NCBI RefSeq assembly: GCF_000730645.1
Contig: NZ_BBIU01000016.1
Coordinates: forward strand, 163,230 to 227,229
Direction: 5' to 3'
From: Pseudomonas parafulva NBRC 16636 = DSM 17004
Lineage (GTDB): Bacteria > Pseudomonadota > Gammaproteobacteria > Pseudomonadales > Pseudomonadaceae
Length of the DNA: 64,000 nt
Of this stretch, positions 48,198-58,262 are shown piece by piece. Every line of letters begins with the position of its first letter. The first letter of the stretch is position 1. The notes under the pieces were generated by a model. The model made no database searches. It worked only from the letters and a program-made list of their open reading frames with translations, and was not told where the DNA came from. The translations under genes were made by a program, and so were the position numbers.

Positions 48198-49880
48198 CTA
48201 GCCGGCGCCGGGGTACCAGCGCGGGGTATAGGCCCAGACCCCGCCCGAAGCCCTCGGGAATACGCAGGTGGTCGACGAGCCAACCAGTACCATGGTGCGC
48301 ATATCGACCATTTCGGGCACCAGTTCGTCCAGGGTGACTACCCGCAGTGTCTGCCCCGGCCTACCGATATCACGGCCAAGGACTACAGGCGTGCGCCCTT
48401 CGCGATGGCGACGCACCACTTCCAATGCAGTGCCCAGCTGGTGAGGGCGGGCTTTGGAAATGGGGTTGTAGAACGCCAGCACCAGGTCCGCCTGGGCAGC
48501 CAGGTCGAGGCGTTTCTCGATGATCGACCACGGCTTGAGGTTGTCCGATAGCGACATCACACAGAAGTCGTGCCCCAGCGGCGCGCCAGCCTGTGCGGCG
48601 GTGGCAAGGCATGCCGAAACGCCGGGCAGCATCTGCAAGTCAACCCGGTGCCACGCAGGGTCGTCGGAGGCGTGCAGTGCTTCGAGTACAGCCGCCGCCA
48701 TGGCGAACACGCCGGGGTCGCCCGACGACACCACCACCACCGAGCGGCCTTCGGCGGCCAGCCGGAAGGCATGGCGGGCACGCTGCATTTCTTCACGGTT
48801 ATCGGTGCAGTGCACCACCTGGTCGTCGCGGAACGGGCCGGCCATGCGCACATAGGTCTCATACCCCAGCACATCCTCGGCCCGTGCCAGCTCGGCCTTG
48901 ACTGCCGGCACCATCAGCTCGGCTGCCCCGGGGCCCAGGCCGATCACCGCCAGCCGGCCGCGTCGGCGCCCAACCCCGGCGACATCGACCGGCGCTGGCG
49001 CCACACCGATCACCAGGCCCGGCTGTTCGATCAGCCGGGCACCGGGCACGGCAGCTGCAACCATACTCGCCAGCCCTGTTGGGCTTGGCGCGAACCGCAG
49101 GGCCACGCCAAGCGCCTGTGCGGCTTGATGCAAATCGGCATCGGCCATGGCCTGCTCGTCGGCCAGCACACAGGCCAGCGAAAGCGGCGCGATGCCCGCC
49201 TGCTGCAACGTTTCAGGCAGGTTGGCCAAGCTGCCACCGGCAACGCCTGCCACCACCGAGCGCGGGTGGATGAGCAGTTCATCACGGCTGGCCGGGCGTG
49301 CCTCGCAGCCCACATGAATGGTACGGGTGGCCGCGTCACTGGCCGGTAACTGCGCCTGTATCAACCATGGCGCTTCGCCTGCTATGCGCACGGGCTCGCC
49401 AGCCAGCAGGTCGGAAACAAAGCGCTTGCCCTGCTCCAGGTCAGCCAGTGCATAGCCCGCAGGCGGGTTCAGCAGGCAGGTACCGAAGCGCAGCTCGCCG
49501 CTGGTGGTGATGGCCGGTGTGGCACCCAACTGTTCGGCGATTTCCCGGGCCATCCGGTTTACCCCGGCCAGGCCCCCGAGCAACGGCACCACGGCGCTGC
49601 CGTCTTCGGCGACGGCCAGCACCGGCGGCTCGTCGTCCTTGTCGCCAAGCGCGCCGGCAAGGCTGCGAATCACGATACCCGCAGCGCACAGGGCAATGAG
49701 GGGCGTGCCGTCTTCATACAAGCCACGCAAGGTATCGCCGAACGCGGTGTAGTACGCATCGGCGCCCTGCACGCGACCGGCCAGGCCGTGGATACGCGCC
49801 TGGGGGTAGCGCTGCTGGATGCGCTGCGCCGTGGCCAGGCTGCCCGGCCCCAGAATGACGATGGCCGGTGCCCTGTGCAT
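48198..49880 (-). CDS. cobJ: CbiG-CobJ fusion: precorrin-3B C17-methyltransferase
   Basis: A 560-residue fusion. Residues 1 to about 300 are CbiG-like: an N-terminal part with CAAGIVIRSLAG and GGLAGVNRMA, and a C-terminal CobE-like part with SPTGLASMVAAA. Residues about 308-560 are the CobJ SAM-dependent methyltransferase (LAVIGLGPGAAELM, SSGDPGVFAMA, LPGVSACLATA, AFYNPISKARP), which methylates C17 and contracts the corrin ring. CbiG acts on the ring lactone in the anaerobic route, while CobG, also encoded here, belongs to the aerobic one. ATG 49880 has AGGGG five bases upstream; an ATG at 49895 is also possible. It is the last gene of the cobG-cobH-cobI-cobJ arm. Confidence 0.93.
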   Translation of the reverse strand: MHRAPAIVILGPGSLATAQRIQQRYPQARIHGLAGRVQGADAYYTAFGDTLRGLYEDGTPLIALCAAGIVIRSLAGALGDKDDEPPVLAVAEDGSAVVPLLGGLAGVNRMAREIAEQLGATPAITTSGELRFGTCLLNPPAGYALADLEQGKRFVSDLLAGEPVRIAGEAPWLIQAQLPASDAATRTIHVGCEARPASRDELLIHPRSVVAGVAGGSLANLPETLQQAGIAPLSLACVLADEQAMADADLHQAAQALGVALRFAPSPTGLASMVAAAVPGARLIEQPGLVIGVAPAPVDVAGVGRRRGRLAVIGLGPGAAELMVPAVKAELARAEDVLGYETYVRMAGPFRDDQVVHCTDNREEMQRARHAFRLAAEGRSVVVVSSGDPGVFAMAAAVLEALHASDDPAWHRVDLQMLPGVSACLATAAQAGAPLGHDFCVMSLSDNLKPWSIIEKRLDLAAQADLVLAFYNPISKARPHQLGTALEVVRRHREGRTPVVLGRDIGRPGQTLRVVTLDELVPEMVDMRTMVLVGSSTTCVFPRASGGVWAYTPRWYPGAG

Positions 49881-49882
49881 GT

Positions 49883-50617
49883 TCACCCCTGCCATTTTTC
49901 ACCCGGCACGATAATCAGCGAGAAGTACGGCGACGACTGCGGGTCGACCGCGTCCAGCGGCACGATCTTCTGGTTGGCCATGGTCGCCCGTTCCACGTAC
50001 AGCGCACGGCGGTCCAGGCCAAGCTCGGCGAGTACCTGACGCACCTTGGGGAAGTTGCGGCCAAGCTTCATGATCACCGCCGCGTCGGCGTCGGCCAGGC
50101 GGCGCTTGAGCTCTTCTGCCGGCAACACGCCAGAGAGCACAGACAAACTCTGGTTGCGATACACCAGCGGCGCGCCCAGCACCGACGCGCCACCGAGCAT
50201 GGAGCACACGCCCGGGACCACCTCGGCTTCATAGCGCTGGGCCAGGCGATCATGCAGGTACATGTAGGAGCCGTAGAAGAACGGGTCGCCCTCGCAGATG
50301 ACCGCCACGTCGCGCCCGGCATCCAGGTGCTCGGCAACCTGCACGCTGGCTTCGTCGTAGAAGTCGCTGATCACCTGCTCGTAGGACAGGGGGGCAGGCA
50401 GCACCTCGGTCGTCACCGGGTAAACCAGTGGCAGCAGCGTCTGCTCGGCCTGCAGGTGCGCTTCGATGATGCCGAAGGCGTTGCCGCGCTTGCCCTTGGC
50501 CACGAAATAACCCACCACTGGGGACTCACGCAGCAAACGCAGAGCCTTGAGGGTGATCAGCTCGGGGTCGCCAGGGCCTACACCCAGGCCGATCAGCCTT
50601 CCACGCGGGGCCATCAT
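49883..50617 (-). CDS. cobI: Precorrin-2 C20-methyltransferase
   Basis: CobI adds the C20 methyl to precorrin-2 to give precorrin-3A. The 244-residue class III SAM methyltransferase has the [17 protein letters not shown]-terminus and the central [14 protein letters not shown] and [12 protein letters not shown] motifs. Two adjacent ATGs follow a strong GGAGGTGGA; I give the first (50617), which overlaps the cobH stop. The stop lies 2 bp before the preferred cobJ start. Confidence 0.96.
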   Translation of the reverse strand: MMAPRGRLIGLGVGPGDPELITLKALRLLRESPVVGYFVAKGKRGNAFGIIEAHLQAEQTLLPLVYPVTTEVLPAPLSYEQVISDFYDEASVQVAEHLDAGRDVAVICEGDPFFYGSYMYLHDRLAQRYEAEVVPGVCSMLGGASVLGAPLVYRNQSLSVLSGVLPAEELKRRLADADAAVIMKLGRNFPKVRQVLAELGLDRRALYVERATMANQKIVPLDAVDPQSSPYFSLIIVPGEKWQG

Positions 50618-51240
50618 TCCACCTCCGTGGCCAGGGCGTTGACGGCAGCTGCGGCCATCGCACTGCCCCCCAGGCGGCCTTGCATGATCACGAACGGAAC
50701 GCCGCGGCTGTCGGCGGCGAGCATTGCCTTGGATTCAGCGGCGCCCACGAAGCCTACCGGGAAACCCAGGATCAGCGCCGGGCGCGGGGCGCCGGCGTCG
50801 AGCATTTCCAGCAAATAGAACAGCGCAGTGGGGGCATTGCCAATCACCACCACGCTGCCTTCCAAGTGCGGCCGCCACAGTTCCAGGGCGACGGCTGAAC
50901 GGGTATTGCCGGCTTCCTTGGCCAGCGCTGGAACGCTGGGGTCGCGCAGGGTGCAGATGACCGGGTTGTTGGCTGGCAGGCGCGCCCGGGTAATGCCTTC
51001 AGCCACCATGTGCGCATCGCAGAGGATCGGTGCACCGCCCAGTAGCGCCTGGCGCCCCGCCTGGCCTGCGCCTTCAGAAAATTGCAGGCCGTCGATGGCG
51101 TCGACCATGCCGCAGGCATGGATCACCCGTACAGCGAGCTTTTCGAGGTCTGCGGGGATCCGCTCCAGCCGTGCTTCCTCACGGATGATCCGGAAGGAAT
51201 TGCGATAGATCTCCTGACCATCGCGGATGTAGTCAATCAT
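50614..51240 (-). CDS. cobH: Precorrin-8X methylmutase
   Basis: CobH migrates the C11 methyl to C12, converting precorrin-8X to hydrogenobyrinate. The 208-residue protein has the catalytic histidine in [10 protein letters not shown] (near residue 43), the [10 protein letters not shown] motif, and [15 protein letters not shown]. Length is typical. The ATG at 51240 overlaps the cobG stop by 8 bases; a further upstream ATG lies deep in cobG and is less likely. Confidence 0.96.
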   Translation of the reverse strand: MIDYIRDGQEIYRNSFRIIREEARLERIPADLEKLAVRVIHACGMVDAIDGLQFSEGAGQAGRQALLGGAPILCDAHMVAEGITRARLPANNPVICTLRDPSVPALAKEAGNTRSAVALELWRPHLEGSVVVIGNAPTALFYLLEMLDAGAPRPALILGFPVGFVGAAESKAMLAADSRGVPFVIMQGRLGGSAMAAAAVNALATEVE

Positions 51241-52546
51241 CAAGGTGCTCCGTCGGCAGGGCGAGCATGGCGCCTGCTTCATTCAAGGTAATGTCGGTGG
51301 CGCGCAAGGCGCCAAACCCCGGTTGACGGGGGGTGCGCAGATACAGGTCGTAGCGGCCAGGGGCACGCGCCAGCAAGGTGACCGGGGCAACGTGGGCCAC
51401 CGCGCAGGAACGCTCGCAGCCACTGAGGTGCACGCTGCCCGGGGCGCCCGGGCCCAGCAAGGCAGCCAGGGCCACGGCATCGGCCTTGGTTTCGGCCTTG
51501 GCTTTGGCGCAGCCGCTGGCGCCGGTACAGGCACTGATGCGCGCCAGCGGTTGCTGGCCGTCGCACATCAGGCCGGCCGCTGCCAGAGTGGCCCGGGCCT
51601 GCTCGTGGCCGTTGGCGTCGAGGTTGGTCAGCACCAGGCTTTGCCAGGGGCTCATGCGCAGGCTGCCATCACCCTGCTGGCGCGCCACCTGGGCCGCTGC
51701 ACGCAGCATGGCCGTCGTCAGGCGGCCCTGGGGCGGGGCTACACCCAATGCCAGCCCGTGCGCCTGGGGCAGCAGCCCCAGCCACGACACTTGGCAGGGC
51801 TGGCGGTGCCAGCCGAGCACGGCAGCATCGCGGCGGATGGGCAGGCCAAGCCCGTCGACGAACGCCGCAGGTGGACACTCGCCCAGCAGGTGGCGCATGC
51901 GCGTCTGCGCCGGCGTTGCCAGGTCCAGAAAGCGCTCCAGCACCCCACGCACCAATGCCAGGCCATGCGCCACCGGCACCGCGCCAAGCACCTGGCCATC
52001 AGCCGGGCAGCTCGCCAGGCCGAACGCCAGCCAGGTTTGCCCCTCCACGTGCAGGGCAGACAGCCACAGGTCATGGGGGTGTTCCAGCATGGCCAGGCGC
52101 TCACCCGCGTCCAGTTGCACGGCAAATTTGGCCGATAACTGGTGATAACGCGGGGTACCTTCGAGCAGGTCGAGGATCTGCCCGGCCAGCGGCCTGGCAT
52201 CAAGCAGCATGGCCGGGTCATGGCCGGCCAAGGGGCTGAGCATCAGGTTGCGCACATCGTCACCGGCTGCCTCGCGCGGGCCCAGGCCCGCAGCGAGCAG
52301 GGCCTGCACCAGGCCCTGGTGATCGCTGCCTACACCACGGATCTGCAGGTTGCCCCGGTTGGTGGCCTCGATCACCCCGCCCGCAAAGCGTTCAGCCGCA
52401 GCGGCCACGGCTTCGGCCTGGTCGGCCAGCAGCAGCCCGCCTGGCAGTTTGACGCGGCAGATGCCGCCATCCAGCGCACTGACGATGCGCCACAGCCCAG
52501 GGCAGGCCGAGGGGCGGGGCGAAGGGTGTGGGGTTCGAGCCTGCAT
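51233..52546 (-). CDS. cobG: Precorrin-3B synthase
   Basis: CobG is an Fe-S and oxygen-dependent monooxygenase of the aerobic pathway; it forms the C1-C20 hydroxylactone of precorrin-3B. The protein (about 437 residues) is a duplicated nitrite/sulfite-reductase fold, with the [4Fe-4S] cysteines visible as [10 protein letters not shown] and SGCERSCA. Its presence identifies the oxygen-dependent route. The start is uncertain: the ATG at 52546 has no clear ribosome site and a TTG at 52564 is in frame. It leads the minus-strand arm and is divergent from cobL. Confidence 0.93.
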   Translation of the reverse strand: MQARTPHPSPRPSACPGLWRIVSALDGGICRVKLPGGLLLADQAEAVAAAAERFAGGVIEATNRGNLQIRGVGSDHQGLVQALLAAGLGPREAAGDDVRNLMLSPLAGHDPAMLLDARPLAGQILDLLEGTPRYHQLSAKFAVQLDAGERLAMLEHPHDLWLSALHVEGQTWLAFGLASCPADGQVLGAVPVAHGLALVRGVLERFLDLATPAQTRMRHLLGECPPAAFVDGLGLPIRRDAAVLGWHRQPCQVSWLGLLPQAHGLALGVAPPQGRLTTAMLRAAAQVARQQGDGSLRMSPWQSLVLTNLDANGHEQARATLAAAGLMCDGQQPLARISACTGASGCAKAKAETKADAVALAALLGPGAPGSVHLSGCERSCAVAHVAPVTLLARAPGRYDLYLRTPRQPGFGALRATDITLNEAGAMLALPTEHLDD

Positions 52547-52667
52547 CAAAGGGGTGTCCGGCAATCCGTGAAACTGCGCTTGAGTGTAGAAGGCGCGGTA
52601 TTATGCCTGCTTTGTCTGCCGGCATGAAAAGCCGGTGGTCGAGCACCCTTGGCACTGGGTTGGAAAA

Positions 52668-52703
52668 CCCCGCCCCCTTCGCGGGTAAAACCGCGCTCAC
52701 AGG
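52668..52703. repeat. REP-like element between cobG and cobL
   Basis: The segment contains CTTCGCGGGTAAAACCGCGC and a CTCACAGG border. It resembles the 35-base P. putida REP consensus (CTTCGCGGGTAAACCCGCTCC and border) with a few changes. It lies in the 194-bp divergent cob promoter region, an unusual site, since such repeats normally sit between convergent or tandem genes. Confidence 0.6.
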
Positions 52704-52740
52704 GGCGAGCAGCAGCCTCAACAATGGCGGAATGAAACAC

Positions 52741-53952
52741 ATGGCACCCTGGCTGACAGTAGTAGGCATCGGCGAAGACGGCTTCACTGGCCTTGGCAAG
52801 CAGGCCCGGCGCGCCCTGCTGGGCGCCGCGCGCATCTTCGGCAGCCCCCGCCAGCTGGCCCTGCTGCCCCGCTGTGTGGCAGGCGAGCGGCTGGGCTGGC
52901 CAAGCCCGTTCTCGCTGGCGCCGGTGCTGGCCCTGCGTGGCGAGCAGGTCTGTGTGCTGGCCAGTGGTGACCCGATGTTCTACGGCGTGGGGGCCAGCCT
53001 GGCACGCCAGGTGCAGCCGGGCGAAATGCACGTGCTGTCGATGCCCTCCTCCTGCGCCCTGGCCGCCGCCCGCCTGGGTTGGCCGCTGCAGGAGGTGCAG
53101 GTGGTGTCGCTGGTGGCAAGGCCGCTGGCTGCGCTCAATGCCCATCTGCACAGCGGCAACCGGCTGTTGGTCTTGAGCAACGACGGCGACAGCCCGGCCG
53201 CCATCGCCGCACTGCTGTGCGAGCGGGGTTTCGGCCCCAGCCGGCTGCGGGTGTTCGAACACCTGGGCGGCGACGCCGAGCGCAGGCTGGAAGGCAGCGC
53301 CCAAGGCTGGCCTCACCCGGCGACGGCCGCGTTGAACCTGGTGGCTGTCGAGTGCATCGCCAGCCCCGCTACCCCGCAGCTACACCGCCTGGCCGGGCTG
53401 CCCGATGCCGCCTACCGCCACGACGGGCAACTGACCAAGCGCGACGTGCGGGCCATCACCCTCGCCCGCCTGGCACCGCAACCCGGCGAGTTGCTGTGGG
53501 ACGTGGGCGCAGGTTGCGGCTCGATCGGCATCGAATGGATGCGCGCGCACCCGGCCTGCCGGGCCCTGGCCATCGAGGCTGACGAAGGCCGCCAGGGCCT
53601 GATCGAGCACAACCGCGATGCGTTGGGTGTGCCAGGCCTGCAACTGGTGCGCGGCAAGGCGCCAGCAGCGTTGCAAGGGCTGGAGCAACCTGATGCCATC
53701 TTCATTGGCGGCGGCGTCACCCGTGAAGGGATGCTGGCCCAGTGCTGGGCAAGCCTGCGCCCTGGGGGGCGGCTGGTGGCCAATGCGGTGACGTTGCAAA
53801 GCGAGCTGGCCCTTGCGCATTTTCGCGAACAGCACGGTGGCGAGCTGACCCGCATCCATGTGGCCCACGCGCAGCCGCTGGGGGCATTCGACACGTGGCG
53901 CCAGGCGCTGCCCATCACCCTGCTCGAAGCGGTAAAACCCGTTGATGCGTGA
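52741..53952 (+). CDS. cobL: Precorrin-6Y C5,15-methyltransferase (decarboxylating)
   Basis: CobL methylates C5 and C15 and decarboxylates the C12 acetate, giving precorrin-8X. The 403-residue protein joins a CbiE-type domain (about 1-200; [35 protein letters not shown]) to a CbiT-type Rossmann methyltransferase (about 215-400; [16 protein letters not shown], then AIEADEGRQ). Two ATGs are close; the one at 52741 has GGCGGA at proper spacing, the one at 52732 abuts it. The stop overlaps the cbiD start. Confidence 0.95.
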   Translation: MAPWLTVVGIGEDGFTGLGKQARRALLGAARIFGSPRQLALLPRCVAGERLGWPSPFSLAPVLALRGEQVCVLASGDPMFYGVGASLARQVQPGEMHVLSMPSSCALAAARLGWPLQEVQVVSLVARPLAALNAHLHSGNRLLVLSNDGDSPAAIAALLCERGFGPSRLRVFEHLGGDAERRLEGSAQGWPHPATAALNLVAVECIASPATPQLHRLAGLPDAAYRHDGQLTKRDVRAITLARLAPQPGELLWDVGAGCGSIGIEWMRAHPACRALAIEADEGRQGLIEHNRDALGVPGLQLVRGKAPAALQGLEQPDAIFIGGGVTREGMLAQCWASLRPGGRLVANAVTLQSELALAHFREQHGGELTRIHVAHAQPLGAFDTWRQALPITLLEAVKPVDA

Positions 53953-55039
53953 AGAGACCCGCGAGCAGCCCGCGCCCCTGCGCAGCGGCCTCACCACCGG
54001 CAGCTGCGCCACCGCCACCAGCCTGGCGGCCGCGCGTCTGCTGCTGACCGGGGTGGCCAGCGATGCGGTCAGCATCACCCTGCCCAAGGGCAAGGTGGTG
54101 CAGATGCGCCTGGAGTTCTGCCGCCTTGCCGACGGCAGCGCGGAGGCCGGCACGCTCAAAGACGCAGGCGACGACCCAGACGTGACCCACGGCGCCCTGC
54201 TCTACAGCCAGGTACGGTTGCTGACCGAGCCGGGCACACGCTTCGTTGCCGGTACCGGTGTAGGCACCGTCACCCGCCCAGGCCTGGTGCTGGCGGTGGG
54301 CGAGCCGGCCATCAACCCTGTGCCCCGGCGCATGATCACCGAGCACCTGCACGCTCTAGGTGCCGAATGCGGCTATGCGGGCGGTTTCGAGGTGACGGTG
54401 AACGTGCAGGGGGGCGAGCAGTTGGCCCTGAAAACCATGAACCCGCGCCTGGGCATTCTGGGTGGCCTGTCCATCCTGGGCACCAGCGGCATCGTGCGCC
54501 CCTTCTCGTGCGCAGCGTACATCGCCTCCATTCACCAAGGTATCGATGTGGCCCACACCAACGGCTATACCCATATTGCTGCGTGCACCGGCAACGCCAG
54601 CGAGGACACCATGCGCCGGGTGTACGGGCTGCCGGAAATCGCCCTGATCGAGATGGGCGACTTCGTTGGCGCGGTGCTCAAGCACCTGCGCAAGGTACCG
54701 GTGCCACGCCTGACCCTGTGCGGGGGGTTCGGCAAGATCAGCAAGCTGGCCGCCGGGCACATGGACTTGCACAGCCGCCATTCCAGCATCGACCTGCCGC
54801 AGCTGGCCGGCTGGGCAGCGGCAGTGGGCGCCAACTCTGCGCTGCAGGCCGCCATCATCGCCGCCAACACCAGCCAGCAGGCGCTGGCAATGGCCCATGG
54901 GGCAGGCGTGCCACTGGGCGATGCGGTATGCGCCCACGCGCTGGCTTTTGCCCGCAGCGTGGTACCGGCCCAGGTCCAGGTAGAGGTGGTTGCCATTGAT
55001 CGCCAGGGCGGCATCGTCGGCCGGGCAGGTGCCCAATGA
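53945..55039 (+). CDS. cbiD: Cobalt-precorrin-5B C1-methyltransferase CbiD
   Basis: CbiD methylates C1 with deacylation; in many aerobic-route bacteria it replaces CobF. The 364-residue protein shows the family start [19 protein letters not shown] (near residue 12), [18 protein letters not shown] and [13 protein letters not shown]. The ATG at 53945 overlaps the cobL end by 8 bases, and the stop overlaps cobK (ATGA). No cobF is present in this window, consistent with replacement. Confidence 0.95.
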   Translation: MREETREQPAPLRSGLTTGSCATATSLAAARLLLTGVASDAVSITLPKGKVVQMRLEFCRLADGSAEAGTLKDAGDDPDVTHGALLYSQVRLLTEPGTRFVAGTGVGTVTRPGLVLAVGEPAINPVPRRMITEHLHALGAECGYAGGFEVTVNVQGGEQLALKTMNPRLGILGGLSILGTSGIVRPFSCAAYIASIHQGIDVAHTNGYTHIAACTGNASEDTMRRVYGLPEIALIEMGDFVGAVLKHLRKVPVPRLTLCGGFGKISKLAAGHMDLHSRHSSIDLPQLAGWAAAVGANSALQAAIIAANTSQQALAMAHGAGVPLGDAVCAHALAFARSVVPAQVQVEVVAIDRQGGIVGRAGAQ

Positions 55040-55758
55040 GCCAGCGCATCCTGTTGCTCGGCGGCATCACCGAGGCCCTGGCCATCGCCCGGCTGCTGGG
55101 GCCGCAGCACATCTACAGCCTGGCCGGCATCGGCCGTGTGCCGGACGACCTGCACTGCCAAGTGCGGGTGGGTGGGTTTGGCGGTGCATCGGGACTGGCC
55201 AGCTACCTACGTGAAGCCGGTATTACACTGCTGGTCGATGCCACCCACCCGTACGCGGCGCAGATCAGCGCCAATGCTGCCAGCGCGGCACGCATGGCCG
55301 GTGTCCCCTGCTGGGCCCTGCGCCGCCCGGCCTGGCAGGCGCAGGCGGGGGACGACTGGCGCGAAGTGGACGGCTGGGCAGCGTTGATCAACCAGCTGGC
55401 GCCGTTCAGCCGCCCCCTGTTCACATTGGGCCGTGAGCCCCTGCGCCACCTGCACGAGATTCCACCGACGCAGTTCTGGACCTTGCGCGCCCTGCAGGCC
55501 TGCCCGGGCAACGCACGCTGCGAAGTGATAGGTGCGCGTGGGCCGTTTCAGCTGGAGGATGAGCGGGCGTTGTTCACCAGCCGGGGTATCGACGTGCTGG
55601 TCAGCAAGAACAGCGGCAGCCTGGCCACGGAGCCCAAGCTGGAGGTAGCGCGGGCGCTGGGTGTGCCGGTGTTGATCCTGAAGCGGCCAGTGCTGGCCGA
55701 GGTGGAGCGGGTGTTTTATAGCGGGGCGGAGCTAGCGGCGGCGATGGGACTGGACTGA
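55036..55758 (+). CDS. cobK: Precorrin-6A reductase
   Basis: CobK/CbiJ reduces the C18-C19 double bond of precorrin-6A with NADPH. The 240-residue protein begins with the nucleotide-binding [17 protein letters not shown], and has [14 protein letters not shown], the family signature, and a C-terminal VLVSKNSGS. The start overlaps the cbiD stop. It is the last gene of the plus-strand arm and is followed by a REP-like repeat. Confidence 0.95.
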   Translation: MSQRILLLGGITEALAIARLLGPQHIYSLAGIGRVPDDLHCQVRVGGFGGASGLASYLREAGITLLVDATHPYAAQISANAASAARMAGVPCWALRRPAWQAQAGDDWREVDGWAALINQLAPFSRPLFTLGREPLRHLHEIPPTQFWTLRALQACPGNARCEVIGARGPFQLEDERALFTSRGIDVLVSKNSGSLATEPKLEVARALGVPVLILKRPVLAEVERVFYSGAELAAAMGLD

Positions 55759-55770
55759 CTGCGGGCCCCT

Positions 55771-55812
55771 GGGCTGCGGCGCAGCCCATCGCGAGCTGCG
55801 CTCGCTCCTACA
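55771..55812 (-). repeat. REP-like dispersed repeat, copy 2, with hairpin
   Basis: A stem GGGCTGC (55771-55777) and GCAGCCC (55781-55787) is followed by the 26-base core that is the inverse of 11533-11558 (one mismatch). It lies 12 bases after the cobK stop and probably forms the 3' end of the cobL-cbiD-cobK transcript. Confidence 0.65.
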
Positions 55813-55902
55813 ATGGTGGGCGATGTTTCTGACGGTTTGGACATGGCCGGATTGGCACTGCTGCCGTAAACTCGGGCACCCCCTCTGGAAGGCGCTAACC
55901 AT

Positions 55903-56340
55903 ATGGAAATGCAATGGTGGATCTGGCTGGTGTTCGGCATCGCGCTGATATTGCTCGAGCTGGTCCTGCCAACGTTCTTCATCCTCTGGTTCGGCATCGG
56001 CGCCGTGCTGGTGTCGCTGATCGCACTGGCATTCCCCGACCTTCAACTGGACATGCAGGGGCTGCTGTGGGTCGTACTGTCCTCGGCCACCACTGCACTC
56101 TGGTTCAAGGTGTTCCGGCGCAAGCAACCGGACGTGCGCTGGACAGCCGCCAGCGTGATAGGTGAAGTCGGGCTGCTCACAGCCGCCGTGTCCGAGTTCC
56201 ACAAGGGCCGGGTGCGCTTCCAGAAGCCCATCCTGGGCAACGAGGAATGGGTCTGCATCGCCGACAGCGACATCCCCGCCGGCGAACGGGTACGCCTTAC
56301 CGCCATCGAGGGCAACATCGCCCGGGTCATCCGGGCCTGA
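55903..56340 (+). CDS. NfeD-family membrane protein
   Basis: A 145-residue inner-membrane protein with two or three N-terminal hydrophobic helices (about 5-28, 30-48, 52-70) and a C-terminal OB-fold NfeD domain (about 90-143; FQKPILGNEEWVCIAD, then IPAGERVRL). NfeD proteins form pairs with SPFH/stomatin proteins, as here, where the gene directly follows, and are thought to organise membrane microdomains or membrane-protein quality control. GGAAGG precedes the ATG. The SPFH gene begins 25 bp downstream. Confidence 0.9.
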   Translation: MEMQWWIWLVFGIALILLELVLPTFFILWFGIGAVLVSLIALAFPDLQLDMQGLLWVVLSSATTALWFKVFRRKQPDVRWTAASVIGEVGLLTAAVSEFHKGRVRFQKPILGNEEWVCIADSDIPAGERVRLTAIEGNIARVIRA

Positions 56341-56365
56341 ATCCGTAAAAAAGGAATTTGTCACC

Positions 56366-57220
56366 ATGACCAGTCTCATCGTCGTCGGCGCCATCGCCCT
56401 GTTCGTACTCATCACCGTGTTCAAGGGGGTACGTATCGTGCCTCAGGGTGAAGAATGGGTGGTCGAGCGGCTGGGCCGCTACCACACCACCCTCAAGCCC
56501 GGCCTGAATGTCGTCATCCCGTACATGGACGTGGTTGCCTACCGCCTGCCCACCAAGGACATCATCCTCGATGTGCAAGAGCAGGAAATCATCACCCGTG
56601 ACAACGCCGTGATCGTTGCCAACGCGCTGTGCTTCGCCAAGGTCGTCGACCCGCAAAAGGCGTCCTATGGGGTGCAGAACTACGCGTTTGCCGTCACCAG
56701 CCTGACCATGACTTCGCTGCGGGCCATCGTCGGCGCCATGGACCTGGACGAAGCGCTGTCCAGCCGTGAGCAGATCAAGGCGCGCCTGCGCGAAGCCATG
56801 TCGGAGCAGACCGAAGACTGGGGCGTGACCGTTCGTTCGGTAGAAATCCAGGACATCAAACCTTCCGAGAACATGCAGCTGGCCATGGAGCGCCAGGCGG
56901 CTGCCGAGCGTGAGCGCAAGGCCGACGTCACCCGCGCCGAAGGCGCCAAGCAGGCGGCGGTTCTGGAAGCAGAAGCGCGCCTGCAGGCCGCCAGGCTGGA
57001 CGCCGAAGCGCAAATCAGCCTGGCCGACGCGTCTGCCCGGTCCATCTCGATGGTGAAGGACGCGGTGGGCAACGAGACCGTACCGGCCATGTACCTGCTG
57101 GGCGAGCGCTACATCGGTGCCATGGAAAACCTGGCCAGCAGCAACAATGCCAAGGTGGTGGTGCTGCCAGCAGACCTGCAGGAAACCGTGCGCGGGCTGA
57201 TGGGCCGCAACAAGGTGTGA
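56366..57220 (+). CDS. qmcA: SPFH/stomatin-family protein (QmcA-like)
   Basis: A 284-residue membrane-anchored SPFH protein. One N-terminal hydrophobic helix (about 3-20) is followed by the SPFH/band-7 domain (about 22-190; RIVPQGEEWVVERLGRY, PTKDIILDVQEQEIITRDN). A long charged coiled coil (about 170-235; MERQAAAERERKADV) comes next, then a C-terminal part with NETVPAMYLLGERYIG. Such proteins assemble into membrane-bound cages that influence FtsH-type proteolysis. AAAAAAGGAA lies upstream of the ATG. The pairing with NfeD supports the assignment; the QmcA name is by similarity of layout. Confidence 0.88.
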   Translation: MTSLIVVGAIALFVLITVFKGVRIVPQGEEWVVERLGRYHTTLKPGLNVVIPYMDVVAYRLPTKDIILDVQEQEIITRDNAVIVANALCFAKVVDPQKASYGVQNYAFAVTSLTMTSLRAIVGAMDLDEALSSREQIKARLREAMSEQTEDWGVTVRSVEIQDIKPSENMQLAMERQAAAERERKADVTRAEGAKQAAVLEAEARLQAARLDAEAQISLADASARSISMVKDAVGNETVPAMYLLGERYIGAMENLASSNNAKVVVLPADLQETVRGLMGRNKV

Positions 57221-57324
57221 GGCGACCGGGGGCGCCAAGCCCCTGCGTCACGTCACCGCACCCCGGCATTTTTGCCTATACTCGCGCTTACAATAGCCAC
57301 CACGATTCCTGACCGGATCTCTCC

Positions 57325-57714
57325 ATGCCCCCACGTCGGCACATTGCCTGGATAGCCTGCCTTGCAGTGCTGTTCAACCTGCTGGCCATGCCGCTGTCTT
57401 CTGCTGCGCCCAAGGGCCCGGCAGAGCAGCTGCTGTGGGGGGCATTCTGTTCCAGCATGGCCAACAAGGCCAACGTCGATGTCCAGGCCCTGGCCAAGAT
57501 CGACCTTGGCCCGCAAAGCGACAACAGTGCCAGCCTGATGAACTGCTGGTGCTGCTCGGGTGCAGCCCCCTTGCTTGCCCTGCCCACCCCGCCCCTGCAA
57601 CTGCACAGCCCGCCAGTGCGTTTGGCCGGAACGCTGTCACCGCTAGCCCAATACACACCCACGCCACGCCAGCTCTGGCCTGCGCTAAACCCACGTGCCT
57701 CTCCGCTGGCCTGA
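57325..57714 (+). CDS. DUF2946-type exported protein, copper-locus gene 1
   Basis: A 129-residue protein with an N-terminal signal or anchor segment (about 8-28) and a CWCCSG cysteine cluster near residue 75, embedded in a proline-rich C-terminal half. It resembles the DUF2946 proteins that lie next to copper-uptake genes in pseudomonads. The closely spaced cysteines could bind Cu(I). Its start has no strong ribosome site; a TATACT hexamer at 57277-57282 may be the -10 box of the cluster. It is 46 bp before the PCu(A)C gene. Confidence 0.75.
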   Translation: MPPRRHIAWIACLAVLFNLLAMPLSSAAPKGPAEQLLWGAFCSSMANKANVDVQALAKIDLGPQSDNSASLMNCWCCSGAAPLLALPTPPLQLHSPPVRLAGTLSPLAQYTPTPRQLWPALNPRASPLA

Positions 57715-57760
57715 TTGCTTCACGCGTTGCGCCTGAACATCATCATCTCGGAGATTCACC

Positions 57761-58240
57761 ATGCTCAAGCACGCCCTTGTCGCGGCCGCCCTGCTGCTGC
57801 CTGCTGCCTTCGCCAATGCTCACGAATACAGCGTGGGCGACCTGCACATCGCCCACCCCTGGTCGCTGCAGCTCCCCCCCAATGCGCCCAATGTCGCCGC
57901 GTATTTCGTGGTGCACAACAATGGCAAGGCTGACGACCGCCTGCTAAGCGCCGACAGCCCCATCAGCGACGACACGCAACTGCACGAGCACGCCATGGGC
58001 GCCAGCGGTGCCATGAAGATGCAACAGGTGCCCAGCGTGGTGGTGCCTGCAGGGCAAGACCTGGTGTTCGCGCCCAGTGCCTACCACGTGATGCTGATGA
58101 ACCCCAAGGACCGCAGCCTGCTCACCGACGGAAAACGCTTCCCGCTGACCCTGCACTTCGAAAAGGCCGGTGACGTCACCGTGGATGTGGCCGTGCAGCA
58201 GCAAGCCCCTGCGGGCCAGCCTGAAGCCCACAAGCACTGA
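57761..58240 (+). CDS. PCu(A)C-family periplasmic copper chaperone
   Basis: A 159-residue periplasmic Cu(I) chaperone (DUF461). The signal peptide ends near LPAAFANAHE (about residue 20). The copper site is visible as the His75/His77/Met79 cluster, Met87, and the H-V-M pair His109 and Met111; the family pattern is an H-M-x10-M-x21-H-x-M ladder, and Met87 to His109 is exactly x21. A His-rich tail (EAHKH) may add a second site. PCu(A)C proteins deliver copper to cytochrome oxidase CuA or to periplasmic carriers. It lies between two DUF2946-like genes. Confidence 0.92.
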   Translation: MLKHALVAAALLLPAAFANAHEYSVGDLHIAHPWSLQLPPNAPNVAAYFVVHNNGKADDRLLSADSPISDDTQLHEHAMGASGAMKMQQVPSVVVPAGQDLVFAPSAYHVMLMNPKDRSLLTDGKRFPLTLHFEKAGDVTVDVAVQQQAPAGQPEAHKH

Positions 58241-58262
58241 TACCTGCTGACAGGCACTGGCC

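Noticed and set aside
52547..52740. Cobalamin riboswitch between cobG and cobL
   Set aside because: The conserved GCTGCCCCCGCAACGG-type core and B12 box were not found on either strand; a REP-like palindrome accounts for the visible structure.
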